From positions 248,001-312,000 of the forward strand of contig NZ_JAVAMA010000003.1 of assembly GCF_030730875.1 (NCBI RefSeq): a DNA stretch of 64,000 bases, written 5' to 3'. The translations under genes and the position numbers were made by a program. A model generated the notes under the pieces. The model made no database searches, was not told the DNA's origin, and saw nothing but the letters and a program-made list of their open reading frames with translations. The DNA comes from Sphingomonas sp. DG1-23. Its GTDB lineage: Bacteria > Pseudomonadota > Alphaproteobacteria > Sphingomonadales > Sphingomonadaceae. Shown here piece after piece: positions 31,671 to 40,808 of this stretch; the first letter of the stretch is position 1; every line of letters starts with the position of its first letter.

Positions 31671-31806
31671 AGAAGAAGATGAACGGAGGGGGCGCGGCTG
31701 CGACAATTGGTGACCATTTCGCCGCCCGGCCGGGACAGGGCTGCGACAACCGGCTCCTAGATTGGGTTCAACGCCAACGGATGGCGCGAACAAGAGGAGT
31801 GAAGAC

Positions 31807-32160
31807 ATGAAGAAGTTGATCCTCGGCCTGGTCGCCGCTTCGATCGCCGCCACCCCGGCCATGGCGGCCGCGCCGCAGCAATATCGCGGCCATGACGCGC
31901 CGCGCCACCACGTCCAGCGCGACGACCATCGCGGCTATGGCTATCAGAATCGCGGCAGCTATCAGACCCGCAGCTGGCATCGCGGCGACCGCTTCGACAG
32001 CCGTTATGCCCGCAACTACCGGCAGATCGATTATCGCCAGTATCGCGGCCTGCGGGCCCCGCCGCGCGGCTACCGCTATGTCCAGTCGGGCAACGACGCG
32101 GTGCTCGTCGCGATCACCAGCGGGATCATCGGCGCGGTGTTCGCAAACATGATCCGCTAA
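31807..32160 (+). CDS. RcnB-like periplasmic protein
   Basis: A 117-aa secreted protein: signal peptide MKKLILGLVAASIAATPAMA, a His/Arg/Tyr-rich middle, and the RcnB-family ending RAPPRGYRYVQSGNDAVLVA followed by a hydrophobic tail (ITSGIIGAVFANMIR). RcnB-family proteins are linked to nickel/cobalt homeostasis in enterics; in sphingomonads many copies exist and the role is unproven. AGGAG just upstream supports ATG 31807. A terminator follows. Confidence 0.8.
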   Translation: MKKLILGLVAASIAATPAMAAAPQQYRGHDAPRHHVQRDDHRGYGYQNRGSYQTRSWHRGDRFDSRYARNYRQIDYRQYRGLRAPPRGYRYVQSGNDAVLVAITSGIIGAVFANMIR

Positions 32161-32187
32161 AACGCCGGCCTGTCCCCGGCACAAGGA

Positions 32188-32216
32188 CGGCGGGGCCCTC
32201 GGGCTCCGCCGTTTTT
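32188..32216 (+). terminator. Rho-independent terminator of the RcnB-like gene
   Basis: An 11-bp stem (CGGCGGGGCCC with GGGCTCCGCCG, one G-T pair), loop TC, then TTTTT. Confidence 0.85.
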
Positions 32217-32291
32217 GCGTCCCTTTTCGGGACCGGGGTGGAAATATCGGGGGCTCGTGCGTTAACGGTCGTTAACCGTAACGAGCCGCGC

Positions 32292-32819
32292 GTGAACCAG
32301 TCCGATTCTCTCTATCCGATCGCCCTCATCAAGCGCCCGCGCCGGCGCATCTGGCTGTTCGCCGCATTGGCCAGCCTGCCCCTGCTCGGGGTGATTCCGA
32401 TCCTCGGCATCGCGCAGGCGTCGCGGCAGGCCCCTGCCCCGCGCGCCGCGGCGCCCATCGCCGCGATCGAGCCCTCGCCTTATTCGGTCGACCGACCTGC
32501 GACGATCACGCTCGGCGCGTTGATCGAAGTCCAGCGCCGCGCCCGCGAACAACGGCGGATGATCGCCGCGACCGAACAGCGCGCGGCGGAACTTCCCCCG
32601 GGCGAAGGCTGGCAGGCCCAGCTCGGCGCGTTCAGCTCGGCCGATGCCGCCGAACGCCAGCGCGCGCGGCTGATCGAGGCGGGGGTGCCGGTGATCGTTC
32701 GGCAGGAAGGGACGCTGCACCGGCTGCACAGCCTTCCGGCGATGCGCGCAGAAACCGAAGGGCTTTGCGCGCGGGCGCAAGCGAACGGCGTGGATTGCTT
32801 CGTGCGGCAGGCGATCTAG
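32292..32819 (+). CDS. SPOR-domain inner-membrane protein
   Basis: A 175-aa protein with a basic N-terminus, one transmembrane segment (IWLFAALASLPLLGVIPILG) and a C-terminal SPOR-like domain (GWQAQLGAFSSADAAERQRARLIEAG, then ending GVDCFVRQAI). SPOR domains bind denuded peptidoglycan at division or remodelling sites. GTG 32292 is preferred; an upstream frame to 32238 adds residues without family support. Pro/Ala-rich linker between membrane segment and SPOR fold. Confidence 0.72.
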   Translation: MNQSDSLYPIALIKRPRRRIWLFAALASLPLLGVIPILGIAQASRQAPAPRAAAPIAAIEPSPYSVDRPATITLGALIEVQRRAREQRRMIAATEQRAAELPPGEGWQAQLGAFSSADAAERQRARLIEAGVPVIVRQEGTLHRLHSLPAMRAETEGLCARAQANGVDCFVRQAI

Positions 32820-32825
32820 GGCGCC

Positions 32826-32903
32826 GTGCTCCTGCGCAAGCAGGAGCCCAGAGCCGCGCGGGATTCCCTTTGTCTCTCTGGGCTCCTGCTTCCGCAGGAG
32901 CAC
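32826..32903. repeat. Inverted repeat GTGCTCCTGC...GCAGGAGCAC
   Basis: Two ~28-bp arms, each itself a GCTCCTGC/GCAGGAGC palindrome, are inverted with one mismatch and a ~20-bp spacer, just after the SPOR gene. The single-arm form of the same family lies at 7565-7588. Confidence 0.75.
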
Positions 32904-33071
32904 ATGGTTTTGACGAGAGCTTCCTCCGCGCTTGCATTTCCCGCGCTTTGCCCGCATAGGCGCGCCAGCCGGGTGGAGACGTGTCTCCGCCCGCTTGCTT
33001 TTGAGACGACAGCCGGAGGGGCGCTGCACATGGGGTGCGCGTCAGCGATCGGCCAACATGGAAGAGAATGC

Positions 33072-33473
33072 ATGGCTCTGTACGAGCACGTGTTCCTTGC
33101 GCGCCAGGATCTGGCACAGGCGCAAGTGGACGCTCTGGCGGAAACCGCCACCAAGATCATCGAAGACAATAAGGGCAAGGTCGTCAAGACCGAGACCTGG
33201 GGTCTTCGTTCGCTCGCCTATCGCATCGCCAAGAACCGCAAGGCGCATTACGTGATGCTCGAAATCGATGCCCCCGCGGGCGTCGTCGCCGAGCTCGAGC
33301 GCCAGACGCAGATCAACGAAGACGTGATCCGCTACATGACCGTCAAGGTCGACGAGCTGGAGCAGGGTCCGACCGTGATGATGCGCAAGGGTCAGGACCG
33401 CGAGCGCGGCCGCGGCCGTCGTGATCGCGACGATGCCGGTGGCAATACCGGTTTCGGCGGCGGCAGCGAATAA
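33072..33473 (+). CDS. rpsF: 30S ribosomal protein S6
   Basis: A 133-aa small-subunit protein that pairs with S18. N-terminus [20 protein letters not shown] and [20 protein letters not shown] are diagnostic; the C-terminal tail is Arg/Gly/Asp-rich. Start at ATG 33072; an in-frame upstream extension is not conserved. First gene of the rpsF-rpsR-rplI operon. Confidence 0.97.
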   Translation: MALYEHVFLARQDLAQAQVDALAETATKIIEDNKGKVVKTETWGLRSLAYRIAKNRKAHYVMLEIDAPAGVVAELERQTQINEDVIRYMTVKVDELEQGPTVMMRKGQDRERGRGRRDRDDAGGNTGFGGGSE

Positions 33474-33487
33474 GGAGCAAAAGACAC

Positions 33488-33712
33488 ATGGCACGCCCGT
33501 TTTTCCGTCGCCGCAAGAGCTGCCCCTTCTCCGCGAAGGACGCTCCCCGGATCGACTATAAGGATGTCCGTCTGCTCCAGGGCTTCGTGTCCGAGCGCGG
33601 CAAGATCGTCCCCTCGCGCATCACTTCGGTGAGCGCGAAGAAGCAGCGCGAGCTGGCCCAGGCCATCAAGCGCGCCCGTCACCTGGGCCTGCTGCCCTAC
33701 ATCGTCAAGTAA
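33488..33712 (+). CDS. rpsR: 30S ribosomal protein S18
   Basis: A 74-aa protein beginning [20 protein letters not shown], with [20 protein letters not shown] and the C-terminal [13 protein letters not shown]. Preceded by AAGGAG; 14 nt after rpsF. Confidence 0.97.
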   Translation: MARPFFRRRKSCPFSAKDAPRIDYKDVRLLQGFVSERGKIVPSRITSVSAKKQRELAQAIKRARHLGLLPYIVK

Positions 33713-33724
33713 GGAGCAGAGCAT

Positions 33725-34327
33725 ATGGAAGTCATCCTGCTTGAGCGCGTCGAGAAGCTCGGCGCCATCGGCGACGTGGTGAAGGTCAAGGACGGGTTCG
33801 CCCGCAACTTCCTTTTGCCCAACAAGAAGGCGCTTCGTTCGAACGCCGCCAATCGCAAGGTCTTCGAGGCCAATCGCGCGCGCATCGAAGCCGAGAACGC
33901 TTCGCGCCGCAGCGACGCCGAGAAGGAAGCCGGCAACTTCAACGACGTGTCGGTGACGATGATCCGTCAGGCATCGAACACCGGCCAGCTCTACGGCTCG
34001 GTCGCGGTTCGCGACCTGGTCGAGGCGATCACCGCCGACGGCCACAAGGTCAACAAGAGCCAGATCGTTCTCGACCGCCCGATCAAGTCGATCGGCGTGT
34101 ACGAGATCAAGGTCGCGCTGCACCCCGAGGTTTCGGTGACCGTCAAGGTCAACGTCGCCCGTTCGCCGGAAGAGGCCGAGATGCAGTCGCAGGGCGTCGA
34201 CGTGATGTCGGCGATGTTCGAGAAGGACGAGACCGGCTTCGTCGAGGATTACGATCCCAACGCCGAGCCGGGCGCGACCGCCGAAGTGCAGTCGGCACCC
34301 GCCGAGGACGAGAACGCCGAGGGCTGA
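33725..34327 (+). CDS. rplI: 50S ribosomal protein L9
   Basis: A 200-aa large-subunit protein with N-domain MEVILLERVEKLGAIGDVVK and VKDGFARNFLLPNKKA, a long helix, the C-domain (GQLYGSVAVRDLVEAI...), and an extra acidic C-terminal extension of about 45 residues, longer than the ~150-aa E. coli form, as is usual in alphaproteobacteria. Ends the ribosomal operon and is followed by a terminator. Confidence 0.97.
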   Translation: MEVILLERVEKLGAIGDVVKVKDGFARNFLLPNKKALRSNAANRKVFEANRARIEAENASRRSDAEKEAGNFNDVSVTMIRQASNTGQLYGSVAVRDLVEAITADGHKVNKSQIVLDRPIKSIGVYEIKVALHPEVSVTVKVNVARSPEEAEMQSQGVDVMSAMFEKDETGFVEDYDPNAEPGATAEVQSAPAEDENAEG

Positions 34328-34351
34328 GGCTTTCGATTTGCGCGAAAAACA

Positions 34352-34384
34352 GGCCGTCCCGGAACATCCGGGGCGGCCTTTTTC
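34352..34384 (+). terminator. Rho-independent terminator of rpsF-rpsR-rplI
   Basis: Stem GGCCGTCCCGG with CCGGGGCGGCC (one mismatch/wobble), small loop, then TTTTTCTTT. Confidence 0.85.
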
Positions 34385-34475
34385 TTTGCGTGTCCGGGTA
34401 TCGGCCAAGAAAAAACTCGCCGCACCGGGTGCGACGAGCCAAAGTGGGGGTTTCGGGGGCTTTATCCGCGCGCTG

Positions 34476-34553
34476 TTACGGGCACGAAACGCAGGCGCCG
34501 ATCACCGCGGCGAGCGGGATCAAAGCGAGGACTAGAGGCAGCATCTTGGCCAT
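34476..34553 (-). CDS. Putative 25-aa membrane or lipoprotein peptide
   Basis: MAKMLPLVLALIPLAAVIGA followed by CVSCP and a stop: a complete small frame that is one hydrophobic helix with a lipobox-like IGAC before Cys21. It resembles entericidin-sized cell-envelope peptides only in size and layout. It fills part of a 343-bp gap between rplI and the first CAP gene; the ribosome-binding site is weak, so the call is tentative. Confidence 0.4.
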   Translation of the reverse strand: MAKMLPLVLALIPLAAVIGACVSCP

Positions 34554-34560
34554 CGGGCTT

Positions 34561-34611
34561 CAACCTTGTTCGACTATTCGAGATCAAAACGAGCCGGGAC
34601 GAACAAGGTTG
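34561..34611. promoter_or_regulatory. 12-bp perfect inverted repeat
   Basis: CAACCTTGTTCG at 34561-34572 and CGAACAAGGTTG at 34600-34611, with a 27-bp spacer. It stands between the tiny leftward frame and the rightward CAP-domain gene, where a regulator site or a leader hairpin could be; it is unlike the REP families of the window. Confidence 0.45.
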
Positions 34612-34670
34612 CAGCGCTTTGAACGCGATATTCGGCTTGCGTTCATCCCGGAGCCGCACAGATCAGGGCG

Positions 34671-35270
34671 ATGCTGATCGCGCTCCTGCCCATCGTCGCG
34701 GCTTTCGCGCCGGCCCCGACGCTGGAACGCGATATCGTCGCCGAACTCAATTTCGCCCGATCGCAGCCGCGGCGTTACGCCGAACGGCTGCGCGACTATC
34801 GCCGCTATTTCCACGGCAAGATCGTGCGCTATCCCGGCAAGCCCGAGGGGTTGCGCACCGCCGAGGGTATCGCCGCAGTCGACGAGGCGATCGCCTTTCT
34901 CGAACGGCAGGCGCCCGTGGCTGCGCTCGCTCCCGCCCCTTTGCTCGCCCAGGCAGCGGGCGATCATGTCGCCGATCAGGGACCGCGCGGGGCGACCGGG
35001 CATCATTCGAAGAATGGCGACGATCCGCGCGACCGGGTCCGGCGGCGCGGCGGCGGCAATTACGTCGCCGAGACGATCACCTATGGGCCGCCCTCCGCGG
35101 AAGAAGTCGTCCGCCAGCTGATCGTTGACGACGATGTGCCGGGGCGCGGGCATCGCCGCACGGTGTTCGCCGCCGAAATGCGCTTCGTCGGGGTACGCTG
35201 CGGGCCGCATAAGACCTATCGCGTGATGTGCGTCGCCGAGTTCGGGCGCAAGGCGGACGGGCATTATTGA
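34671..35270 (+). CDS. CAP-domain (SCP/PR-1-like) secreted protein, copy 1
   Basis: A 199-aa protein with a short hydrophobic signal (MLIALLPIVAAFAPAP) and a CAP domain: ERDIVAELNFARSQPRRYAE at the start, QAAGDHVADQGPRGATGH with the conserved His, and VRQLIVDDDVPGRGHRRTVF before the final strand. In bacteria CAP proteins are extracytoplasmic and mostly of unknown activity. It is followed 82 bp later by a close paralogue. Confidence 0.82.
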   Translation: MLIALLPIVAAFAPAPTLERDIVAELNFARSQPRRYAERLRDYRRYFHGKIVRYPGKPEGLRTAEGIAAVDEAIAFLERQAPVAALAPAPLLAQAAGDHVADQGPRGATGHHSKNGDDPRDRVRRRGGGNYVAETITYGPPSAEEVVRQLIVDDDVPGRGHRRTVFAAEMRFVGVRCGPHKTYRVMCVAEFGRKADGHY

Positions 35271-35352
35271 CGGGTTACGGTCAATCCCGGAATATCGTCC
35301 GGGGCCGTCGGCGACCTAACATGGCAACGACCTTCCCGGGGGGAATTGTATC

Positions 35353-36042
35353 GTGCGTATCGGGCCACTTGCCGCCGGCTTCCTCGCCGCCTGCTCGACT
35401 CTGTCGGTCGCCGCCACCGACGCGCCGCGCGGACGCGGGCTCGAGGCGCAGGTGCTCGAACGGATCAACCATGCCCGCCAGAATCCGCGCGACTATGCCG
35501 ACGAGCTTCGCGACTATCGCCGCTATTTCGAGGGCGACGTGGTGTTTGCGCCCGGCGATCGGAACGGGGTGTATACCCGCGAGGGGGTGTCCGCCGTCGA
35601 CGAGGCGATCGCCTTTCTCGAACGGCAGGCGCCGTTGCCGCCGCTCGACCATGGCGATTTGCTCGCGCTGGCGGCGCAGGATCATGCCGGGGACCAGGGC
35701 GATGCCGGCGCGACCGGGCATCGCTCGCGCGACGGCGCCGGTCCGGGCGAGCGGGTGCGGCGCCGCGGCGGCGACGTCTATGTCGGCGAGAGCATCTCGT
35801 ACGGCATGGCCGATGCCGATGCGGTGGTGCGCCAGCTGATCGTCGACGACGGCGTTCCCGGCCGCGGGCATCGGCGCCTGCTGTTCCAGAACGACTTCCG
35901 CTTCGCCGGGGTGGGCTGCGGCGCGCACCGCCGCTACGGCCATGTCTGCGTGGTCGATCTCGCCGCCACGCGCGACGGCGGACCGGCGCTGCCGCAAGTT
36001 GCGAACCGCGCGCGAACCCCTGCCCGCGCCCGCGCCCGCTGA
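35353..36042 (+). CDS. CAP-domain (SCP/PR-1-like) secreted protein, copy 2
   Basis: A 229-aa paralogue of the preceding gene, starting with GTG. MRIGPLAAGFLAACSTLSVA looks like a signal peptide, possibly of a lipoprotein (LAAC). The CAP domain (LERINHARQNPRDYADELRD, AAQDHAGDQGDAGATGHRS, VRQLIVDDGVPGRGHRRLLF) aligns along its length with copy 1, including DYRRYF and AVDEAIAFLERQAP. The last ~25 residues are an added Arg/Ala/Pro tail. Confidence 0.82.
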   Translation: MRIGPLAAGFLAACSTLSVAATDAPRGRGLEAQVLERINHARQNPRDYADELRDYRRYFEGDVVFAPGDRNGVYTREGVSAVDEAIAFLERQAPLPPLDHGDLLALAAQDHAGDQGDAGATGHRSRDGAGPGERVRRRGGDVYVGESISYGMADADAVVRQLIVDDGVPGRGHRRLLFQNDFRFAGVGCGAHRRYGHVCVVDLAATRDGGPALPQVANRARTPARARAR

Positions 36043-36060
36043 GCGGGGCGCTGCTCACCT

Positions 36061-36381
36061 TCAGAATTCGATATTGTAGTTCGCGATCCGGCAAAAACCG
36101 CTCTGCAGAACCGCCTGAACCTGTATCGACCGGTTCGTCGAGGCGGCCGCGAGCAGTCCGGCCGTATAGACCTGATAGTTCGGGTCCGTCGCATCGACAT
36201 AGAAAAACCCGTCGACACACTCCGGCACCGGCACATTCAGGAGGATTCGAAAAGCGTAGTTACCCGCCGCGAAAACGGAGACCCGCACAATCTTCCCCGA
36301 TTTCAGGACGGTCTGGGCAGAAGCTTCCGTGGACGGAAACAACGCGGCGGCAACGAGACAGAAAAACAGACACGATCGCAT
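36061..36381 (-). CDS. Hypothetical secreted protein
   Basis: A 106-aa protein with a signal peptide (MRSCLFFCLVAAALFPSTEA) and a short beta-rich mature part containing two cysteines (PECVDG and SGFCRIAN), possibly a disulfide. No family recognised. AAGGGG upstream supports ATG 36381. It lies 20 nt downstream of mutL; base composition is a little lower in GC than its neighbours. Confidence 0.55.
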   Translation of the reverse strand: MRSCLFFCLVAAALFPSTEASAQTVLKSGKIVRVSVFAAGNYAFRILLNVPVPECVDGFFYVDATDPNYQVYTAGLLAAASTNRSIQVQAVLQSGFCRIANYNIEF

Positions 36382-36401
36382 TCCAATCCCCTTCACACTA
36401 T

Positions 36402-38186
36402 TCACTTCCGGCCGAACAATTTCTCGATGTCGCCATGCGCGAGCTTCACCCAGGTGGGGCGGCCGTGGTTGCACTGGCCCGAATGCGGGGTGACTTCCAT
36501 TTCGCGGAGCAGGGCGTTCATCTCGGCGACCGAGAGGATGCGGCCGGCGCGGACCGAGCCGTGGCACGCCATGGTCGAGGCGACGTGATCGAGGCGCTCC
36601 TTCAAGGACAGCGCCTCGTCGAAGCTGGCGAGCTCGTCGGCGAGATCGGTGACGAGGCCGTGGACGTCGCCCTGCCCCAGTGCCGCGGGGGTGGCTCGGA
36701 CCAGCATCGCGCGCGGGCCGAAGCGTTCGAGTTCGAGCCCGAACTGGCCGAGCTCCTCGATCCGCGCCTCGAGCCGGTCGCAACCGGGTTCGTCGAGCTC
36801 GACCACTTCGGGGAGCAGCAATGCCTGGCTGGCGACGCCGCCGCCCTGCATCGCGCGGCGCATCCGTTCGAGGACGAGACGTTCGTGCGCGGCGTGCTGG
36901 TCGACGAGGACGAGACCGTCCTCGGCCTCGGCGACGATATAGGTCTTGGCGACCTGGCCGCGGGCGACGCCGAGCGGGAAGTCGATCGTCTGGGGCACCG
37001 GGGCGTGCGCGGGCTCGGCGCGGGCCTGGGGCGGCGGCGTGAAGAAGGTGGGGCGATCGCGCACCGCCATCCCGGCGAAGGCCGGGATCGCGGGCGACGC
37101 GCGATACGGCTCGAGATCCCCGCCTTCGCCGGGAGGACGGCTGTATTCCGGGCCCGGCTGCCACATCCCCAGGGCCGCCTCGCTCGGGCGCTGGGCGCTA
37201 CGATGGCCGGCCTCGTCGAGCGCGCGGCGGAGGCCGCTGACGATCATGCCGCGGACGAGAGCGGGATCGCGGAAGCGGACCTCGGTCTTGGCGGGATGGA
37301 CGTTGACGTCGACCTGATCGGCCGGGATTTCGAGGAACAGGGCGACCACCGGATGGCGATCGCGCGCGAGCATCTCGGCATAGGCGCCGCGCACCGCGCC
37401 GGCGAGCAACCGGTCCTTCACCGGCCGGCCGTTGACGAACAGATATTGGTGGTCGGCGACGCCGCGGTTGAAGGTCGGCAGCCCGGCGACGCCGCCGAGC
37501 GTCAGGCTCTCGCGCGCGAAATCGATCGCGACGCTGTTTTCGGCGAGATCGCGATCGGTGAGCGCCGCGACCCGCTCGGGACGGGACTCCTCGCTTTGGA
37601 CCGCCAGCACCCGGCGGCCGTCATGCTCGACCGAGAAGGCGATATCGGGGCGCGCCATCGCCAGCCGCTTCACGACGTCGAGGCTCGCGCCATATTCCGC
37701 GCGGGCCGAACGAAGGAATTTCCGACGCGCCGGCACACGGCCAAAGAGCTGCTCGACGCGCACCCGCGTGCCGGGCGGCAGCGCCGCGGGCCCTTCGGCG
37801 ACGACCTCGCCATTGTCGACGGTGCGCGACCAGCCATCGGCACCGCGCACCCGGCTCTCGATCGTCAGCCGCGCGACGCTGGCGATCGACGGCAACGCCT
37901 CGCCCCGGAAACCCAACGTCGCGACCGCTTCGATCGCGTCGTCGGGGAGCTTCGAGGTGGCGTGGCGCTCGAGCGCGAGCGCCATGTCGGCGGGCGCCAT
38001 GCCGCAACCGTCATCGATAACCTCGATCAATTCGGTGCCGCCGGCGACGAGGCGGACGGCGATGCGGGCCGCGCCGGCATCGATTGCGTTTTCAACCAGT
38101 TCTTTCAGCGCACTGGCAGGGCGTTCGACCACTTCTCCGGCTGCAATTCGGTTGACAAGGTGCTCGGGGAGACGGCGTATTGACAT
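36402..38186 (-). CDS. mutL: DNA mismatch repair protein MutL
   Basis: A 594-aa ATPase that links MutS to downstream repair. The GHKL ATPase domain holds IAAGEVVERPASALKELVEN and AIDAGA, DDGCGMAPADMALALERHAT and TLGFRGEALPSIASVARL. The C-terminal dimerisation domain contains VDQHAAHERLVLERMRRAM and ends with HGRPTWVKLAHGDIEKLF. Start at ATG 38186 is fixed by MSIRRLPEHLVNRIAAGEVV. The linker between the two domains (about residues 346-375) contains residues encoded by a palindromic repeat. Confidence 0.96.
   Translation of the reverse strand: MSIRRLPEHLVNRIAAGEVVERPASALKELVENAIDAGAARIAVRLVAGGTELIEVIDDGCGMAPADMALALERHATSKLPDDAIEAVATLGFRGEALPSIASVARLTIESRVRGADGWSRTVDNGEVVAEGPAALPPGTRVRVEQLFGRVPARRKFLRSARAEYGASLDVVKRLAMARPDIAFSVEHDGRRVLAVQSEESRPERVAALTDRDLAENSVAIDFARESLTLGGVAGLPTFNRGVADHQYLFVNGRPVKDRLLAGAVRGAYAEMLARDRHPVVALFLEIPADQVDVNVHPAKTEVRFRDPALVRGMIVSGLRRALDEAGHRSAQRPSEAALGMWQPGPEYSRPPGEGGDLEPYRASPAIPAFAGMAVRDRPTFFTPPPQARAEPAHAPVPQTIDFPLGVARGQVAKTYIVAEAEDGLVLVDQHAAHERLVLERMRRAMQGGGVASQALLLPEVVELDEPGCDRLEARIEELGQFGLELERFGPRAMLVRATPAALGQGDVHGLVTDLADELASFDEALSLKERLDHVASTMACHGSVRAGRILSVAEMNALLREMEVTPHSGQCNHGRPTWVKLAHGDIEKLFGRK
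37066..37136. repeat. REP-like palindromic element inside mutL linker
   Basis: ATCCCGGCGAAGGCCGGGAT at 37069-37088 and the related ATCCCCGCCTTCGCCGGGA at 37116-37134 form the two arms, with ~27 bp between. Translated from the mutL strand the arms give PPGEGGDLE and ASPAIPAFAGM, the latter a typical product of this repeat family. The interdomain linker is where such an insertion is tolerated. Confidence 0.75.
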
Positions 38187-38330
38187 GGCAGTCTGTCTAG
38201 CCCAACGGGCGGCATCCCGCGACCCGCAAGCGCAGCACCGAGGTGGATTTTTCGTCCGTCCGGAAGGGTCCGGACTAAAATCTGGTGCGAACAGCCGGCG
38301 GCGGGCGCCCGATCGGCAGGACGGAACTGA

Positions 38331-39374
<1,044 letters not shown>

Positions 39375-39383
39375 GAAGCGGGA

Positions 39384-40298
39384 ATGGCGCCGCCACGCAA
39401 CCGGCGCCCCGGATTTTCGCGGCGGGCGCATTACGGGCTCTTCATCGGCTATGTCGTTGCCGCGGGCGGTGCGCTGTTCGCCGCCTTGCTGCTGCTGCTG
39501 TCGACGTTCAATCCGTCGGCATTCGCGGCGGTGCGCGGCGTGTTCGCGGAGATCACCACGCCGATCTCGTCGGGGCTCGATTGGGTCCGGCGCGGTCTCG
39601 GCGGCATTCCCGCGGGCGTAGGCAGCTATTTCAACGTCCATGGCGAAAATGCCCGGATGAAGAAGCAGCTCGCGGCCGATGCCCTGACGGTGGCGCGCGC
39701 GCAGACGCTCGAACAGGAAAATCGCCGGCTGCGCGAACTGGTCAAGTTGCGCGACGTGACCACCGACGCGATCGTCGCTGCGCGGCTGGTCAACAGCTCG
39801 TCGTCGAGCACGCGGCGTTACGCGACGCTCAACGCCGGATCGTGGCAGGGGGTCAAGCGCGGCCAGCCCGTGCGCGATCCCTCCGGCCTGATCGGCCAGG
39901 TGATCGAAACCAGCCCCAACAGCGCGCGCGTGCTGCTGCTGGTCGATCCCGAGAGCATCGTGCCGGTGCGCCGGGTCCGCGACGGGCTGCCGGCGATCGC
40001 CTCGGGCCGGGGCGACGGGCTGATCGACATCCGTTCGGCGAGCGTCGCGACGATGGGGTTCAAGGTCGGCGACGTCTTCGTCACTTCGGGGACCGGCGGA
40101 GTCTTCTCGCCCAACATCAGCGTCGCGCGCGTGATCCGCACCCAGGGCGACATCGCCATCGGCCAGCCTGCGGCCAATCCCGACGCGCTCGACTTCGCCC
40201 TCGTCCAGCAGACCTTCCTGCCCGAACCGACGCCGACGCCGACGCCGACTCCCACCCCCTCCCCTTCGCCCGCCGCGCAGCCGAGGCCGGCGCCGTGA
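39384..40298 (+). CDS. mreC: Rod shape-determining protein MreC
   Basis: A 304-aa bitopic protein: transmembrane helix about residues 13-38 (YGLFIGYVVAAGGALFAALL), coiled coil around 85-118 (RMKKQLAADALTVARAQTLE...), then the double beta-barrel periplasmic domain. A repetitive Thr-Pro tail (TPTPTPTPSPSP) closes the protein. It links MreB to PBP2. Overlaps mreD by 4 nt. Confidence 0.94.
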   Translation: MAPPRNRRPGFSRRAHYGLFIGYVVAAGGALFAALLLLLSTFNPSAFAAVRGVFAEITTPISSGLDWVRRGLGGIPAGVGSYFNVHGENARMKKQLAADALTVARAQTLEQENRRLRELVKLRDVTTDAIVAARLVNSSSSSTRRYATLNAGSWQGVKRGQPVRDPSGLIGQVIETSPNSARVLLLVDPESIVPVRRVRDGLPAIASGRGDGLIDIRSASVATMGFKVGDVFVTSGTGGVFSPNISVARVIRTQGDIAIGQPAANPDALDFALVQQTFLPEPTPTPTPTPTPSPSPAAQPRPAP

Positions 40299-40807
40299 CT
40301 CCGATCGAGTTCATCCCGATGGGCCAGTCCGAGAAACCGCCCCGGGCGGTATGGCTCGCGCCGCTCTCGGTGATGCTGGGCTCGCTGATGACCTTGCTCC
40401 CGCTGGTCGCAGTGGTGCCGTTCCTGCCGCCGTTCGGGCTGATGGTGCTGCTCGGCTGGCGGATGCTGCGCGCCGATTCGATGCGGGTCTGGGTGCCGGT
40501 GCTGCTCGGCTTCTTCGACGATATGGTCAGCGGCCAGCCTTTGGGCTCGGCGATGCTGCTGTGGACCCTGTGCGTGCTGGCGATCGACGTGCTGGATACG
40601 CGGCTGGTATGGCGCGATTTCTGGCAGGATTGGCTGATCGCTTCCGGCGCGATCGGCTTCTGCCTGATCGCCGGCCGGCTGGTCGCCTCGCCGTTCGGCT
40701 CGCATGTCGATACCGCGTTGCTGCTGCAGGTCTTGACCTCGGCGGCATTGTTCCCGCTGATCTACCGGCTCTGTGCCTGGTTCGATCGCGACGTGAGGAA
40801 GCATTGA
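40295..40807 (+). CDS. mreD: Rod shape-determining protein MreD
   Basis: A 170-aa polytopic protein with about five membrane helices (for example LMTLLPLVAVVPFLPPFGLM, LGSAMLLWTLCVLAIDVLD, and the C-terminal LLLQVLTSAALFPLIYRLC). GTG 40295 overlaps the mreC stop (GTGA), which places the start although the open frame continues upstream. Order in the operon confirms the identity. Confidence 0.9.
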   Translation: MTPIEFIPMGQSEKPPRAVWLAPLSVMLGSLMTLLPLVAVVPFLPPFGLMVLLGWRMLRADSMRVWVPVLLGFFDDMVSGQPLGSAMLLWTLCVLAIDVLDTRLVWRDFWQDWLIASGAIGFCLIAGRLVASPFGSHVDTALLLQVLTSAALFPLIYRLCAWFDRDVRKH

Positions 40808-40808
40808 G

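Larger units (their letters stand above)
31342..31806. other. Gene-free stretch filled by repeats
   Basis: Holds the gene-less 28-bp inverted repeat pair (31454-31595), a CCCTCTCCCG/CGGGAGAGGG hairpin (31647-31670) and the upstream regions of fabD and of the RcnB-like gene. No protein gene is supported. Confidence 0.6.
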
